DNA of 64,000 nt, taken from Georhizobium profundi. GTDB taxonomy: Bacteria; Pseudomonadota; Alphaproteobacteria; Rhizobiales; Rhizobiaceae. The notes beneath the pieces are model-generated. The model saw only the letters and a list, made by a program, of their open reading frames with translations. It was not told where the DNA came from and made no database searches. The stretch spans positions 682,001 to 746,000 of the forward strand of contig NZ_CP032509.1 in the NCBI RefSeq assembly GCF_003952725.1, read 5' to 3'. The first letter of the stretch is position 1. Each line of letters opens with the position of its first letter. Position numbers and translations under genes: made by a program. This document shows, in pieces, positions 50,947-59,713 of the stretch.

Positions 50947-52224
50947 ATGCTTTTGATTGTTGCAGTCGTCTTCTTCGTTCTTCTCATCATCGGTTTACCG
51001 ATTGGCTTTGGTATTGGCCTCGCTGCAATCGTCGCGCTGTGGGTTGACGGTGGCTACCCGCTTCTCGTGGTCGGACACCGGATGGTGAACGCTGTTTCTT
51101 CTTTCTCCCTCGTTGCCGTGCCACTTTTTATCCTTGCTGGCGCCCTTGCCGGGGAGACGTCGATCGCCCAGAGGCTCGTACGTTTTGCCGATGCGCTTGT
51201 CGGCCACATCCGAGGCGGTCTTGGTCAGGTCAATGTCGCGGCATCGATGTTCTTCGGAGGGATTTCCGGCTCGGCGGTTGCAGATACGGCGGCGCTCGGT
51301 TCACTGCTTATTCCACCAATGCACAAGCAGGGATATTCACGTGAAGATGCCGGTGCAATCACCATCTGCTCCTCAACGATCGGTGTGCTTATTCCTCCGT
51401 CTATTCCGATGGTGCTGTACGGCATAACGGTTGGCGAGAGCGTAGGGCAGTTATTCCTCGCAGGCCTCATTCCCGGAATTCTCGTCGGTCTCATGTTGAT
51501 GGTCGCGGTGTTCACCATGGCCAAGCGGAAGAACTGGCCCCGCAACGACCGCAGAGCGACCGGTGGAGAGTTGTGGGAGAGCTTCAAGGGAGCGTTTCTG
51601 TCACTGCTTTTGCCCGTCTTCCTGCTCGGCGCAATCGTCAGTGGCCTGACGACTGCAACGGAAGCGGGCGTGATTGGTGTTGTCTACGCCCTGGTTCTTG
51701 GCGGTCTTGTCTATCGCGACCAGAGCCTTGGGGAAATGTGGCGGACCTTGGTGAACTCCGCAATTAACACCGCGGTGCCGCTTTTCATCCTTGCCACCAC
51801 ATCCGTCACAGCCTGGATCGTGGCGATCGAGCGGTTTCCCACCCTGCTTGTTGGGTTCTTCGAGGCGGGCGGGTACGGTCCATGGACAGTCATTTTGCTT
51901 ATCATTCTGTTCTTGTTGATCGTCGGCATGCTGATGGATCTTGTCCCAGCACTGATCCTCTTCGCGCCCATATTACTGCCTGTCGCCCAGGCGGCGGGCT
52001 ACGATCCCATCCATTTCGGCATCATCATGATCATGACCCTTGGTGTAGGCCTGGTGACGCCTCCAGTCGGCAACTGTCTCTATCTCGGTGCGGTCATTGC
52101 TAAGGTTGGCGTGGGTCGGCTGGCGGTGGCGACACTGCCCTTCCTGGCGGTCAACTTTCTAGCACTGCTTCTGGTCGCCTTTTGGCCTGCATTGACCCTG
52201 GCCGTTCCCAGCTTCTTCTATTGA
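50947..52224 (+). CDS. TRAP transporter large permease DctM
   Basis: The 425-residue protein begins MLLIVAVVFFVLLIIGLPIGF and has 11-12 membrane helices. Family signatures include VAVPLFILAGALAGET, FFGGISGSAVADTAALGS, IPPSIPMVLYG and LGVGLVTPPVGNCLYLG. It is the sodium-coupled translocating subunit. Its start is five bases after the dctQ stop. Confidence 0.95.
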   Translation: MLLIVAVVFFVLLIIGLPIGFGIGLAAIVALWVDGGYPLLVVGHRMVNAVSSFSLVAVPLFILAGALAGETSIAQRLVRFADALVGHIRGGLGQVNVAASMFFGGISGSAVADTAALGSLLIPPMHKQGYSREDAGAITICSSTIGVLIPPSIPMVLYGITVGESVGQLFLAGLIPGILVGLMLMVAVFTMAKRKNWPRNDRRATGGELWESFKGAFLSLLLPVFLLGAIVSGLTTATEAGVIGVVYALVLGGLVYRDQSLGEMWRTLVNSAINTAVPLFILATTSVTAWIVAIERFPTLLVGFFEAGGYGPWTVILLIILFLLIVGMLMDLVPALILFAPILLPVAQAAGYDPIHFGIIMIMTLGVGLVTPPVGNCLYLGAVIAKVGVGRLAVATLPFLAVNFLALLLVAFWPALTLAVPSFFY

Positions 52225-52239
52225 TCAAGGACTATAAGC

Positions 52240-52932
52240 ATGACTGGTTTGCTTGGACGCGGTGTTCTCGCTAATTGGGGCGGAATCACAGACGATGCCG
52301 AGGTGGACTACAACGCTTGGCACAGTCTCGAGCATATGCCTGAGCGGCTGGCCATTCCTGGTTTTCGACGCGGACGCCGCTGCATCGCAGTGGATGGCGT
52401 GCCTCAGGATCGACGTTACTTCATGATGTATGAAACAGACGAGATCGACACACTCGCTTCCGCGCCATATTTGGCAAGACTCAATGATCCTACGCCTTGG
52501 ACAACGCGCGTTCTCTCCGCCTATGTGGCGCCTTCCCGCACCGTCTGTCGTGTCCTGCAGACACGCGGGCGCGGAGTTGGCGGATGGCTCGCGACCTACG
52601 AGTTCAACGAACCATCTCGCGATGATGCTCGTGGCTTTGCAGTCGGCGGTTGGCTTGACCTTGTCTGCAAGCTTGATGGCGTGCTTGGGGCGCATGCTTT
52701 GGAAGGGGACCCGCAGTTCGGCCAACAGCCGACCAAAGAGAAGACGTTTCGTGAAGCTCGCGGCGACAAGGATGTCACCGTGGCGATCGCTTTGCTGGTC
52801 GAAGGCATGGATCGAAAATCGACAGAAACTGCAATGGCAGCACTTGATGCTGACATGGGCGCTCTGCGTGCAGATCGCGTGACTCTCTACGAAACGCAAC
52901 ACGTTCTGAGCGATGCCGATGCCCATCTCTGA
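52240..52932 (+). CDS. EthD-like/dimeric alpha-beta-barrel protein
   Basis: The 230-residue protein seems to contain two ferredoxin-like halves. The first has the motif YNAWHSLEHMPERLAIPGFRRGRRC, typical of EthD-like and related small dimeric enzymes. No catalytic role can be named; in catabolic operons such proteins act as accessory or lactone-handling enzymes. It lies 15 bases after dctM and overlaps the next gene. Confidence 0.7.
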   Translation: MTGLLGRGVLANWGGITDDAEVDYNAWHSLEHMPERLAIPGFRRGRRCIAVDGVPQDRRYFMMYETDEIDTLASAPYLARLNDPTPWTTRVLSAYVAPSRTVCRVLQTRGRGVGGWLATYEFNEPSRDDARGFAVGGWLDLVCKLDGVLGAHALEGDPQFGQQPTKEKTFREARGDKDVTVAIALLVEGMDRKSTETAMAALDADMGALRADRVTLYETQHVLSDADAHL

Positions 52933-53875
52933 TTTGCCGGCGCTGGCAAGACCAGCGGAAGGTGCGCGTCGGGTGCTTGTCACCGGAGCTGCCGGATTTA
53001 TCGGCGCCTGGATCTTGCGGACGCTTGTCCGAGAGGGCTGGGAACCCGTCGTCTTTGATCTCAGTCGCGATCGCCGGCTCGTGGCCGAAATTTGCGGAGC
53101 CGCGATCGCGGAAACACTGGATTGGATAACAGGAGATATTGCGAACGCCGAAGACTTGCACAGCGCTGCACGCGGAACCGACGCGATCATCCACTTGGCC
53201 GGACTCTTGACGCCAGGATGTCGCGCCAATCCGGCACGTGGGGCGCAAATCAACCTGATCGGATTGCTCAACGTTTTTGCCGCGGCGAAGGCCCTCGGTC
53301 ATGAACGTGTCCTCTATATGAGTTCCGCCGGTGTTTATGGCCCCGATGGTGGCTCCATCCCTCAGCCGACGACCCTCTACGGTGCGTTCAAGCTAGCCGG
53401 CGAGATCTGCGCAAAGGCTTTTGCAGCCGATGACGGGATCTCTTCCATTGGGATAAGGCCCTACGTCGTCTATGGACCCGGTCGCGAACAAGGATTGTCG
53501 GCGGGGCCGAGTCTCGCTGCGCGAGCTATCGGTGAGGGACGGTCCTACACGATCCCATTCACTGGGCCGCTCGACATGATCCATGTCGGTGATGTGGCGG
53601 AAGCCTTTGTGACCGCGCTCAATACGAAATTCGAGGGTGCGCACATTGTCAATCTGTTCGGCCAGCGTCTTGAAGCGGAGGCGGTCGCGCGTGAGCTTCA
53701 ATTGCTCGCGCCTTCAGGTCTGACAGTAAGCGCTGAAGGTCCTGCAATGCCGATCGTTCTGCCGCAAGCGGATAACAGCTCGAACCTGCTCAAAACGTGG
53801 TCACCGCGACCGCTCGCCGAAGGTCTTGCCCAGACGATTGAATTCTACCGGACACGAGCAAGGATCGTCGCATGA
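52919..53875 (+). CDS. NAD-dependent epimerase/dehydratase (extended SDR)
   Basis: The protein (318 residues from ATG 52919; ATG 52913 is also in frame) has the extended SDR Rossmann motif VLVTGAAGFIGAW, the serine of MSSAGVYG and the YxxxK pair in LYGAFKLAGE. The motif RPYVVYGPGR is typical of sugar epimerases/dehydratases. The substrate is unknown; the operon context suggests a hydroxylated ring compound or sugar acid. It overlaps the preceding gene by 14 bases and the next by four. Confidence 0.85.
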   Translation: MPISDLPALARPAEGARRVLVTGAAGFIGAWILRTLVREGWEPVVFDLSRDRRLVAEICGAAIAETLDWITGDIANAEDLHSAARGTDAIIHLAGLLTPGCRANPARGAQINLIGLLNVFAAAKALGHERVLYMSSAGVYGPDGGSIPQPTTLYGAFKLAGEICAKAFAADDGISSIGIRPYVVYGPGREQGLSAGPSLAARAIGEGRSYTIPFTGPLDMIHVGDVAEAFVTALNTKFEGAHIVNLFGQRLEAEAVARELQLLAPSGLTVSAEGPAMPIVLPQADNSSNLLKTWSPRPLAEGLAQTIEFYRTRARIVA

Positions 53876-54609
53876 GGAAAGGTTTGTCGGGACAGGTCGC
53901 GGTCGTCACAGGCGCTGCCCGCGGTATCGGCGCCGGCATCGCCAAGCGTCTATCCGAAGATGGCGCACTTGTAGTGGTTTGGGACCTGTCAGACCAGGTT
54001 GACCCAACAGCAATCGGTTTCGAGCCTGCTGCGGTGGTCGCTGTCGATGTTGCGGATCCAAGGAGTGTGGAGGCTGCTGCCAAGCAAACAATCGCATTGG
54101 TGGGAGCGCCCCAGATCGTCGTTAACAACGCAGGTATCAACGGACCCGTCATGCCGGTGGTCGACTACGCCTACGATACATGGCGGCGAGTTGTTTCGAT
54201 AAATCTCGACAGCGTCTTCTTGGTAAGTCAGGCGTTTATCCAGCCGATGGTGAACGCAGGTTACGGCCGGATCGTCAATGTTGCCTCGATCGCCGGTAAG
54301 GAGGGGGTGCCCGGTATTTCAGCCTATGCAGCCGCCAAGGCGGGAGCAATCGGGTTTACGAAATCGCTGGCAAAGGAGCTGGTTACCACAGGTATCACGG
54401 TGAATGCAGTCGCCCCTGTTATGGTTGAAACGCCACTGCTACAGCAGATGACGGCAGATCATATCGCGGCGTCCAAAGCAAAGATCCCGATGCAGCGGTT
54501 TCTTTCCATCGGCGAGCTCTCCGAACTCGTCTGCTTTGTCGCGAGCCCAGAATGTTCGTTCACGACCGGATTTGTTTTTGACGCCTCCGGCGGACGAGCC
54601 ACTTACTGA
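53872..54609 (+). CDS. Short-chain dehydrogenase/reductase
   Basis: A 245-residue classical SDR: cofactor motif VTGAARGIGAGIAKRL, NNAGIN, catalytic Ser in VNVASIAGKEG and YxxxK in YAAAKAGAIGFTKS. It probably oxidises an alcohol of the operon substrate with NAD(P). Its ATG overlaps the previous stop (ATGA), and its own stop overlaps the next start (TGATGG), so three genes are translationally coupled. Confidence 0.92.
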   Translation: MRKGLSGQVAVVTGAARGIGAGIAKRLSEDGALVVVWDLSDQVDPTAIGFEPAAVVAVDVADPRSVEAAAKQTIALVGAPQIVVNNAGINGPVMPVVDYAYDTWRRVVSINLDSVFLVSQAFIQPMVNAGYGRIVNVASIAGKEGVPGISAYAAAKAGAIGFTKSLAKELVTTGITVNAVAPVMVETPLLQQMTADHIAASKAKIPMQRFLSIGELSELVCFVASPECSFTTGFVFDASGGRATY

Positions 54610-55424
54610 TGGCCCGGCAACAAGTCGGGCTTGCCCATCTGAGCGCTATCGATCTGCCGCCTGTGTCCTTGATTGATCTCGCGGTGGAGACTGGCTGTGA
54701 TTCCGTGGCGTTGCGCCTTTACCAAGCAGCGCCAGGCACGCCCGTGTATCCTTATGCCCCGGGGACCGCTGAAACTGATCACTTAAACGCTCATGCTAAA
54801 GCAAGTGGAGTGAGGATCAGCGAAGTCGAGCTTTTGCCGCTGACGTCTGAAATCGACATCCGAGCTTTGAAGCCCCTGCTCGAAGTTGCAGCCGAGCTCG
54901 GCGCAAATGGCATAATAGTGACGGGTGATATCGAAGACCCGATCCTCATGCAGGAGCGGTTCACCCGACTGTGCGATATGGCCGGTCTATACGGCCTCAA
55001 GGTACACCTGGAATTCATGCGATGGCGTCCCATCGGCACACTCGAAGATGCATTGTTGCTGCTGTCACGCGCCAACTGCGACAATGCACATGTTCTCATA
55101 GACATTCTGCATCTTATTCGATCCGGCGGATTGGCCAGTGATGTTGCGCGCATCCCATACCGCTGGCTTGACATTGTGCAGGTCTGCGATGCCGCGAAAG
55201 AGTTGCGTGGGGACATCATTGCGGAAGCAAGGGGTGGCCGCCTGGGCTTAGGAGAGGGAGCACTTCCAATCCGTGAGCTTCTTGAAGCTCTCCCTGTAGA
55301 ATGCTCGTTCTCGCTCGAAATACCCACCCAGGGTGATGTTTCCGACCGTAGTCGCATTCTCCAGCATTCTCGCTCCGAACTGTTGAACATTCTCGCCAGC
55401 GTTGATCCATGCGAAAGGACTTAG
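54609..55424 (+). CDS. TIM-barrel sugar phosphate isomerase/epimerase family protein
   Basis: The 271-residue protein belongs to the xylose-isomerase-like TIM barrel (AP endonuclease 2 group). Likely metal ligands are the Glu in VHLEFMRW, Asp/His in LIDILHLIRSGG, and the Glu of FSLEIPTQ near the end. Its reaction (isomerase, epimerase or dehydratase) is not readable from sequence. It precedes the larger two-domain paralogue at 55478 in the same operon. Confidence 0.82.
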   Translation: MARQQVGLAHLSAIDLPPVSLIDLAVETGCDSVALRLYQAAPGTPVYPYAPGTAETDHLNAHAKASGVRISEVELLPLTSEIDIRALKPLLEVAAELGANGIIVTGDIEDPILMQERFTRLCDMAGLYGLKVHLEFMRWRPIGTLEDALLLLSRANCDNAHVLIDILHLIRSGGLASDVARIPYRWLDIVQVCDAAKELRGDIIAEARGGRLGLGEGALPIRELLEALPVECSFSLEIPTQGDVSDRSRILQHSRSELLNILASVDPCERT

Positions 55425-55477
55425 GGACCGGCTGACCAACTGAATGGGCTCTGTCTAAGTAAAGTTTGGGACGGTTT

Positions 55478-57367
55478 ATGAAGACCTCAATTGCGACAGT
55501 ATCTCTTTCCGGCGATCTTCGTGAGAAGCTCTCTGCCATCGCGGCGGCAGATTTTGACGGGGTTGAGATCTTCGAAAACGACTTTCTCGCATTCGACGGT
55601 TCGCCACGCGACGTTGGAGCGATGGTGCGCGACCATGGGCTCGAAATTACTCTCTTTCAACCATTCCGCGACTTTGAAGGATTACCAGAGCCGCAGCGAG
55701 CAAGAGCATTTGAGCGCGCGCGGCACAAGTTCGAGTTGATGAACCAGCTTGGTACGGATCTGATGCTGGTGTGCTCGAACGTATTGCCTACATCGCTTGG
55801 CGGCATCGATCGGGCAGCTGCCGATTTCAACGCGCTCGGAGATATTGCCAAGGAGCATGGCGTGCGGGTTGGTTATGAAGCACTCGCTTGGGGACGCCAC
55901 GTGAATGATCATCGTGATGCGTGGGAGATCGTTCGGCGGGCCGATCACTCCAAGGTCGGGCTGATCCTGGACTCGTTTCACACGCTGTCGCGCGGCATCC
56001 AACTCGACACTATCCGCTCCATTCCCGGCGACCGCATTTTTATCGTCCAACTGGCGGACGCGTCGATGATGAGTATGGATCTTCTTTATTGGTCACGGCA
56101 CTTTCGATGCATGCCCGGCGAAGGTGATCTTGATGTTGTAGGTTTTATGAGTGCGGTGGCTGCGACCGGCTATAGGGGCCCACTCTCACTCGAGATATTC
56201 AATGACCAGTTCCGGGGTGGATCATCTCGATCGATTGCCGTTGATGGACGACGTTCGCTCGTAAATCTAATGGATAGAGTTCGTCGGATCGAGCCTGAGA
56301 ACGCGATTGCAGTCACGAAAATGCCGGATCGCATCGCCATCGTCGGCATCGAGTTCGTTGAATTCGCTAGTTTCGGCGACGAGGCGACAGAGTTGGAAGG
56401 AGTTCTGGCAAGTCTGGGATTCGTCAAAACATCGCTTCATGTTCATCGTGATGTTGCCTTTTGGAGGCAGCCTGAAGGCGGTGCAATCAATCTGGTGGTC
56501 AATAGGTGTTCTGAGGGATTCGCCCATTCCTCCTATTTGGTCCATGGAACGAACGCCTATGCGATCGGACTGCGTGTCGCAGACGCGTCAGATGCCCTTG
56601 AGCGAGCACGAGTGCTTGGCGCTGAAACATTCCATGAAACGCGCGGCGCGGGAGAGCTATCGATCCCCGCGATCCGGGGTGTCGGCGGCGGCATCATCTA
56701 CTTCATCGACGACGCTCTCACAGCCATTTGGAGCCTAGAGTTCAACCAGGTTGAGGTTCCGGTATCCTTCGGGGCCGGACTAACAAAGGTCGACCATCTC
56801 GCGCAGTCCATGAATTACGACGAGTTGCTGACGTGGCTTCTCTTCTACATCTCCATCTTCCGAACGACCAAATCTGCAATAGTCGACGTCGTCGACCCCT
56901 CGGGGTTAGTCCGCAGCCAAGTCGTCGAAAGTGATGGATTTCGATTGACGATGAACGGGGCTGAGAACAGCCGAACACTGGCCGGGAAGTTTATCGCTGA
57001 AAATTTCGGATCTGCCATTCAGCATCTAGCCTTCAAGAGCGAAAATATTTTCGAAAGCGCCAGGCGGATGGCTGATCTCGGCTTCAAGCCGCTTCAGATA
57101 CCAGAAAACTATTACAACGATCTGCAAGCGCGCTTCGGGCTGGATGACGGCCTGCTTAGCCAATTAAGAGAAAGCAACATTCTTTATGACCGTGAAGGTG
57201 AGGGAGAGTTTTTTCAGTTTTACAGTCACACCTTCGCGGAAGGCTTCTTCTTTGAGATCGTTGAACGACGTGGAGGTTATAATGGCTACGGCGGCACTAA
57301 TGCGCCTGTTAGAATAGCTGCTCAAAAGCGTGCATTACGGCCAAAGGGCGTTCCAAAACTGGTCTGA
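55478..57367 (+). CDS. Two-domain TIM-barrel/HPPD-like protein, probable 3-dehydroshikimate dehydratase
   Basis: The 629-residue protein starts MKTSIATVSLSGDLREKL. Residues 1-270 form a TIM barrel of the sugar isomerase/dehydratase type (FDGVEIFENDFL, GLILDSFHTLSRG, LSLEIFNDQFRGG). Residues 285-620 are a 4-hydroxyphenylpyruvate-dioxygenase-like fold of two vicinal-oxygen-chelate modules with likely metal ligands His440, His516 and Glu593. This arrangement is that of bacterial 3-dehydroshikimate dehydratases of the QuiC type, which make protocatechuate. It would fit a TRAP-fed shikimate/quinate pathway. The assignment is by architecture, not by measured activity. Confidence 0.82.
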   Translation: MKTSIATVSLSGDLREKLSAIAAADFDGVEIFENDFLAFDGSPRDVGAMVRDHGLEITLFQPFRDFEGLPEPQRARAFERARHKFELMNQLGTDLMLVCSNVLPTSLGGIDRAAADFNALGDIAKEHGVRVGYEALAWGRHVNDHRDAWEIVRRADHSKVGLILDSFHTLSRGIQLDTIRSIPGDRIFIVQLADASMMSMDLLYWSRHFRCMPGEGDLDVVGFMSAVAATGYRGPLSLEIFNDQFRGGSSRSIAVDGRRSLVNLMDRVRRIEPENAIAVTKMPDRIAIVGIEFVEFASFGDEATELEGVLASLGFVKTSLHVHRDVAFWRQPEGGAINLVVNRCSEGFAHSSYLVHGTNAYAIGLRVADASDALERARVLGAETFHETRGAGELSIPAIRGVGGGIIYFIDDALTAIWSLEFNQVEVPVSFGAGLTKVDHLAQSMNYDELLTWLLFYISIFRTTKSAIVDVVDPSGLVRSQVVESDGFRLTMNGAENSRTLAGKFIAENFGSAIQHLAFKSENIFESARRMADLGFKPLQIPENYYNDLQARFGLDDGLLSQLRESNILYDREGEGEFFQFYSHTFAEGFFFEIVERRGGYNGYGGTNAPVRIAAQKRALRPKGVPKLV

Positions 57368-57623
57368 CCATCGCCGCTTTCAATTCTGAAGTTGCCCCCA
57401 TGAAGAGCTTCAACGGGCGCTTCAGGCGCAATAGTGTCCCAGCTGCAGTGGCTATGAGCGCCTCACTGCAACAGTGGTTGTTCTGCTCGCCCTCTGGAGC
57501 GGTTGATTGACGGCTGGCGTGAAAGAAGCGGTTGGACGACTGGCGTTCCTGTCGCTTGACAAGTCGGCAGACACTGACGTGGTCCCCTGAATGTCACCGC
57601 TCATAGGCTAGCTCTGTCCGTAT
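57368..57623. other. Gene-free stretch after the TRAP operon
   Basis: No convincing coding frame or terminator was seen here. It precedes the minus-strand small-gene repeat. Together with the repeats down to 58000 and the leader up to 58166, about 800 bases here hold only small or broken genes. Confidence 0.45.
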
Positions 57624-57825
57624 TTAATGTGAGCCCGTTGCCTTGGCGCGGTCCATCGTGTCGTTGAGGTCATCCACCGCGAAATAATGATTAGGAATTG
57701 CAGTGCCTGAATACTCATCGCTCGCGATGATAATCTGTGGTGCAGTCATGCCATTTCCAATTCGTCTCCGCCGGTTATTACAGCCGCGTCACGGCGTAAC
57801 AGAATCGGTCGCGGCTCTTATCCAC
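57624..57825 (-). repeat. Copy 2 of the leader-plus-small-gene repeat (41-residue frame intact)
   Basis: On the minus strand, a leader from 57825 leads to ATG 57749, which opens a 41-codon frame (MTAPQIIIASDEYSGTAI..., ending DRAKATGSH) to a stop at 57624. Leader and start match 48292-48532 on the plus strand at most positions, including GCGGAGACGAATTGGAA just before the start. In both copies a tiny frame TTG-GAA-RTG-GCA-TGA ends across the ATG. An inverted repeat AGCCGCG/CGCGGCT brackets part of this copy's leader. The gene product is unknown. Confidence 0.6.
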
Positions 57826-57862
57826 CCCATCTCAGTCCTTGGCGTCAGTTGAGCTGACCACA

Positions 57863-57943
57863 CTTGAGAAGTGATTTCCCGCCGACGCTTTGGGGCCGAT
57901 TCCAGACTGTCCGCTTCTGGGCGACGACGCCCGAATAGCCGCC
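57863..57943 (-). repeat. Decayed small-gene repeat, copy A
   Basis: This 81-base stretch is close to 63871-63952 (about 9 substitutions and one single-base indel by eye) in the same orientation. On the minus strand both can be read as part of one small protein: ATG 57993 begins MAKIGSRAVVQIYS here, and the frame YSGVVAQKRTV follows after a shift, while the other copy reads SYSGVVAQNRTV without a break. It is probably a degraded member of a small multi-copy gene family. Confidence 0.55.
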
Positions 57944-58166
57944 GTCGCGCGCGAGTAGATCTGGACGACGGCTCGCGATCCGATCTTAGCCATTGGTATC
58001 CTCTCGCCGACTGCGGTCGGAAAATGAGTTCCTTATTCGCATCTTGCGAAACATCCGCTTCGGCAAACTCACCGGCTTTCAATTCAACGTGAGATGAGCC
58101 GACGGCAGTTTACCCGGTCGCGCGCTCATGTTCCTTCGCACGCTGTACTTGGCGAAGGGAAATCGC

Positions 58167-58886
58167 GTGTCGACATGGCAGGCCCCACAACGGCTTTCGA
58201 GAACCTATCTTGTGACCGGCGCAAGTTCCGGTATCGGGCTTGCGGTCGTGAAGCAGCTTTGCGCGCAGGGCCATCGTGTCATCGGGACAGGCCGGAGATC
58301 ACGCACGTCCTTGCCGGTCGACTATCCCGACATCGAGTATCACGCGGTTGATCTGACCGAGGCGGCTGCAATCGAGCGCTTCATCGATGATCAGATAGAC
58401 GGCCTGGATCGGGCAATCCTCTGCGCCGGCGCAGGCTTTTATCGAACCATTGAAGAGGAGCGAGCAAGCGAGGTCGAGCACATCGTTTCAATCAATTTCA
58501 CCGCCCAGATCCGACTTGCACACGCACTTTACGGAAAGCTCGCTGCGCGCCACGGACGTCTGGGCCTGGTGGGCTCTGTCGCCCATAAAGGGGCGGACGC
58601 CATGCCGGTCTATGCGGCGACGAAGGCCGCGCTCGATGGGTTCGGGCGTGCGCTTGCTCTGGAATGGCAAGACCGTGTGGCCGTCCGCGTGTTGCACCCC
58701 GGTCCCACGAGGACAGGGATGGCCGAGCGGGCCGGGCGGCCGACAGACTGGCTCACGAAGCTGATGCTGCCGCCACAAACCGTTGCGGACATGGTCGTCG
58801 ACGGGCTCGAAGCTGACAGGGGCTATCGCCAGACGCTTTCATACGGCCGATATCTGACGCGACTGCCGTTGCGAGCCGTGCGATGA
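58167..58886 (+). CDS. Short-chain dehydrogenase/reductase
   Basis: GTG 58167 lies seven bases after CGAAGGGA and gives 239 residues; the frame is also open from 58128. It is a classical SDR: YLVTGASSGIGLAVVKQL, LCAGAG, Ser in LVGSVAHKGADA and YxxxK in VYAATKAALDGFG. It is followed without a gap by a second SDR gene. The C-terminal RYLTRLPLRAVR could be a membrane-proximal helix. Substrate unknown. Confidence 0.9.
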   Translation: MSTWQAPQRLSRTYLVTGASSGIGLAVVKQLCAQGHRVIGTGRRSRTSLPVDYPDIEYHAVDLTEAAAIERFIDDQIDGLDRAILCAGAGFYRTIEEERASEVEHIVSINFTAQIRLAHALYGKLAARHGRLGLVGSVAHKGADAMPVYAATKAALDGFGRALALEWQDRVAVRVLHPGPTRTGMAERAGRPTDWLTKLMLPPQTVADMVVDGLEADRGYRQTLSYGRYLTRLPLRAVR

Positions 58887-59659
58887 CGCGCGTGTTCATC
58901 ACAGGCGGGGCAAAGGGGTTAGGGCATGCCTGCGTGCGCACCGCACTGAAAAACGGTTGCCACGTGACCGTCCTGGATGCCGACGCAAACGGTTTGGCGC
59001 AACTGCCCGCCGGCGTTGAGGCAATCCACGCCGATCTTTCGGACGCAGCCGACCTCAAAACGGCCATCGACCGACTAAGCGCTTCAAAACCCTTCGACAT
59101 CGTCATCCTGAATGCGGGCATCAATGCGACCGGGGCTTTCGAAACGCTTCCGGTGGAACGGCAGGCAAAGCTCATCGCTGTCAACCTCACCGCACCAATG
59201 GTGCTCGCCACGGCGTTGATCCAGGCGAATACGCTCGTACGCAGTGGGAGGCTCGTTTTCGTCGGTTCCCTGTCCCATTTCGTCTCTTATCCGGGTGCCA
59301 GCACCTACGCAGGCACCAAGGACGGTCTAACTGTCTTCGCGCGCAGCCTGCGGCGGCCTCTGCGTCGGTCTCTCGGCATCCGCGTTCAGGTGGTCGCACC
59401 TGGACCCATGGACACCGATCATGCAACGGAGCACTCCCCGACGCCTGACGATCGCGGAACGAGGATGCCTCCCTCCGTCGTGGCCGACACCATCTGGCGG
59501 AACCGATCGGGCTTTCTCATCGTACCGGGAATGGCGGCCAGCGGCGCCTCTATCCTCGGCCGGCTGCTACCGGGCGTGGCCGGCAGGATCATGCGGCGAG
59601 TGATCTTCGAAAAACTTCAAGCCCGAACGTCGGCGCCGAGCAACCTGTCTTCGCGGTGA
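58883..59659 (+). CDS. Short-chain dehydrogenase/reductase
   Basis: The 258-residue SDR overlaps the previous stop by four bases (ATGA). Motifs: VFITGGAKGLGHACV, ILNAGINATG, Ser in FVGSLSHFVSYPG and a YxxxK in TYAGTKDGL. It is a different paralogue from its neighbour, suggesting two consecutive oxidoreductions or a heteromeric enzyme. Substrate unknown. A DUF3047 gene follows after 54 bases. Confidence 0.9.
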   Translation: MTRVFITGGAKGLGHACVRTALKNGCHVTVLDADANGLAQLPAGVEAIHADLSDAADLKTAIDRLSASKPFDIVILNAGINATGAFETLPVERQAKLIAVNLTAPMVLATALIQANTLVRSGRLVFVGSLSHFVSYPGASTYAGTKDGLTVFARSLRRPLRRSLGIRVQVVAPGPMDTDHATEHSPTPDDRGTRMPPSVVADTIWRNRSGFLIVPGMAASGASILGRLLPGVAGRIMRRVIFEKLQARTSAPSNLSSR

Positions 59660-59713
59660 AGGGCTTCCCGTAGCGAACTGTGTCCATAACGATTTTTGAC
59701 GAAGGAGCTGCCT

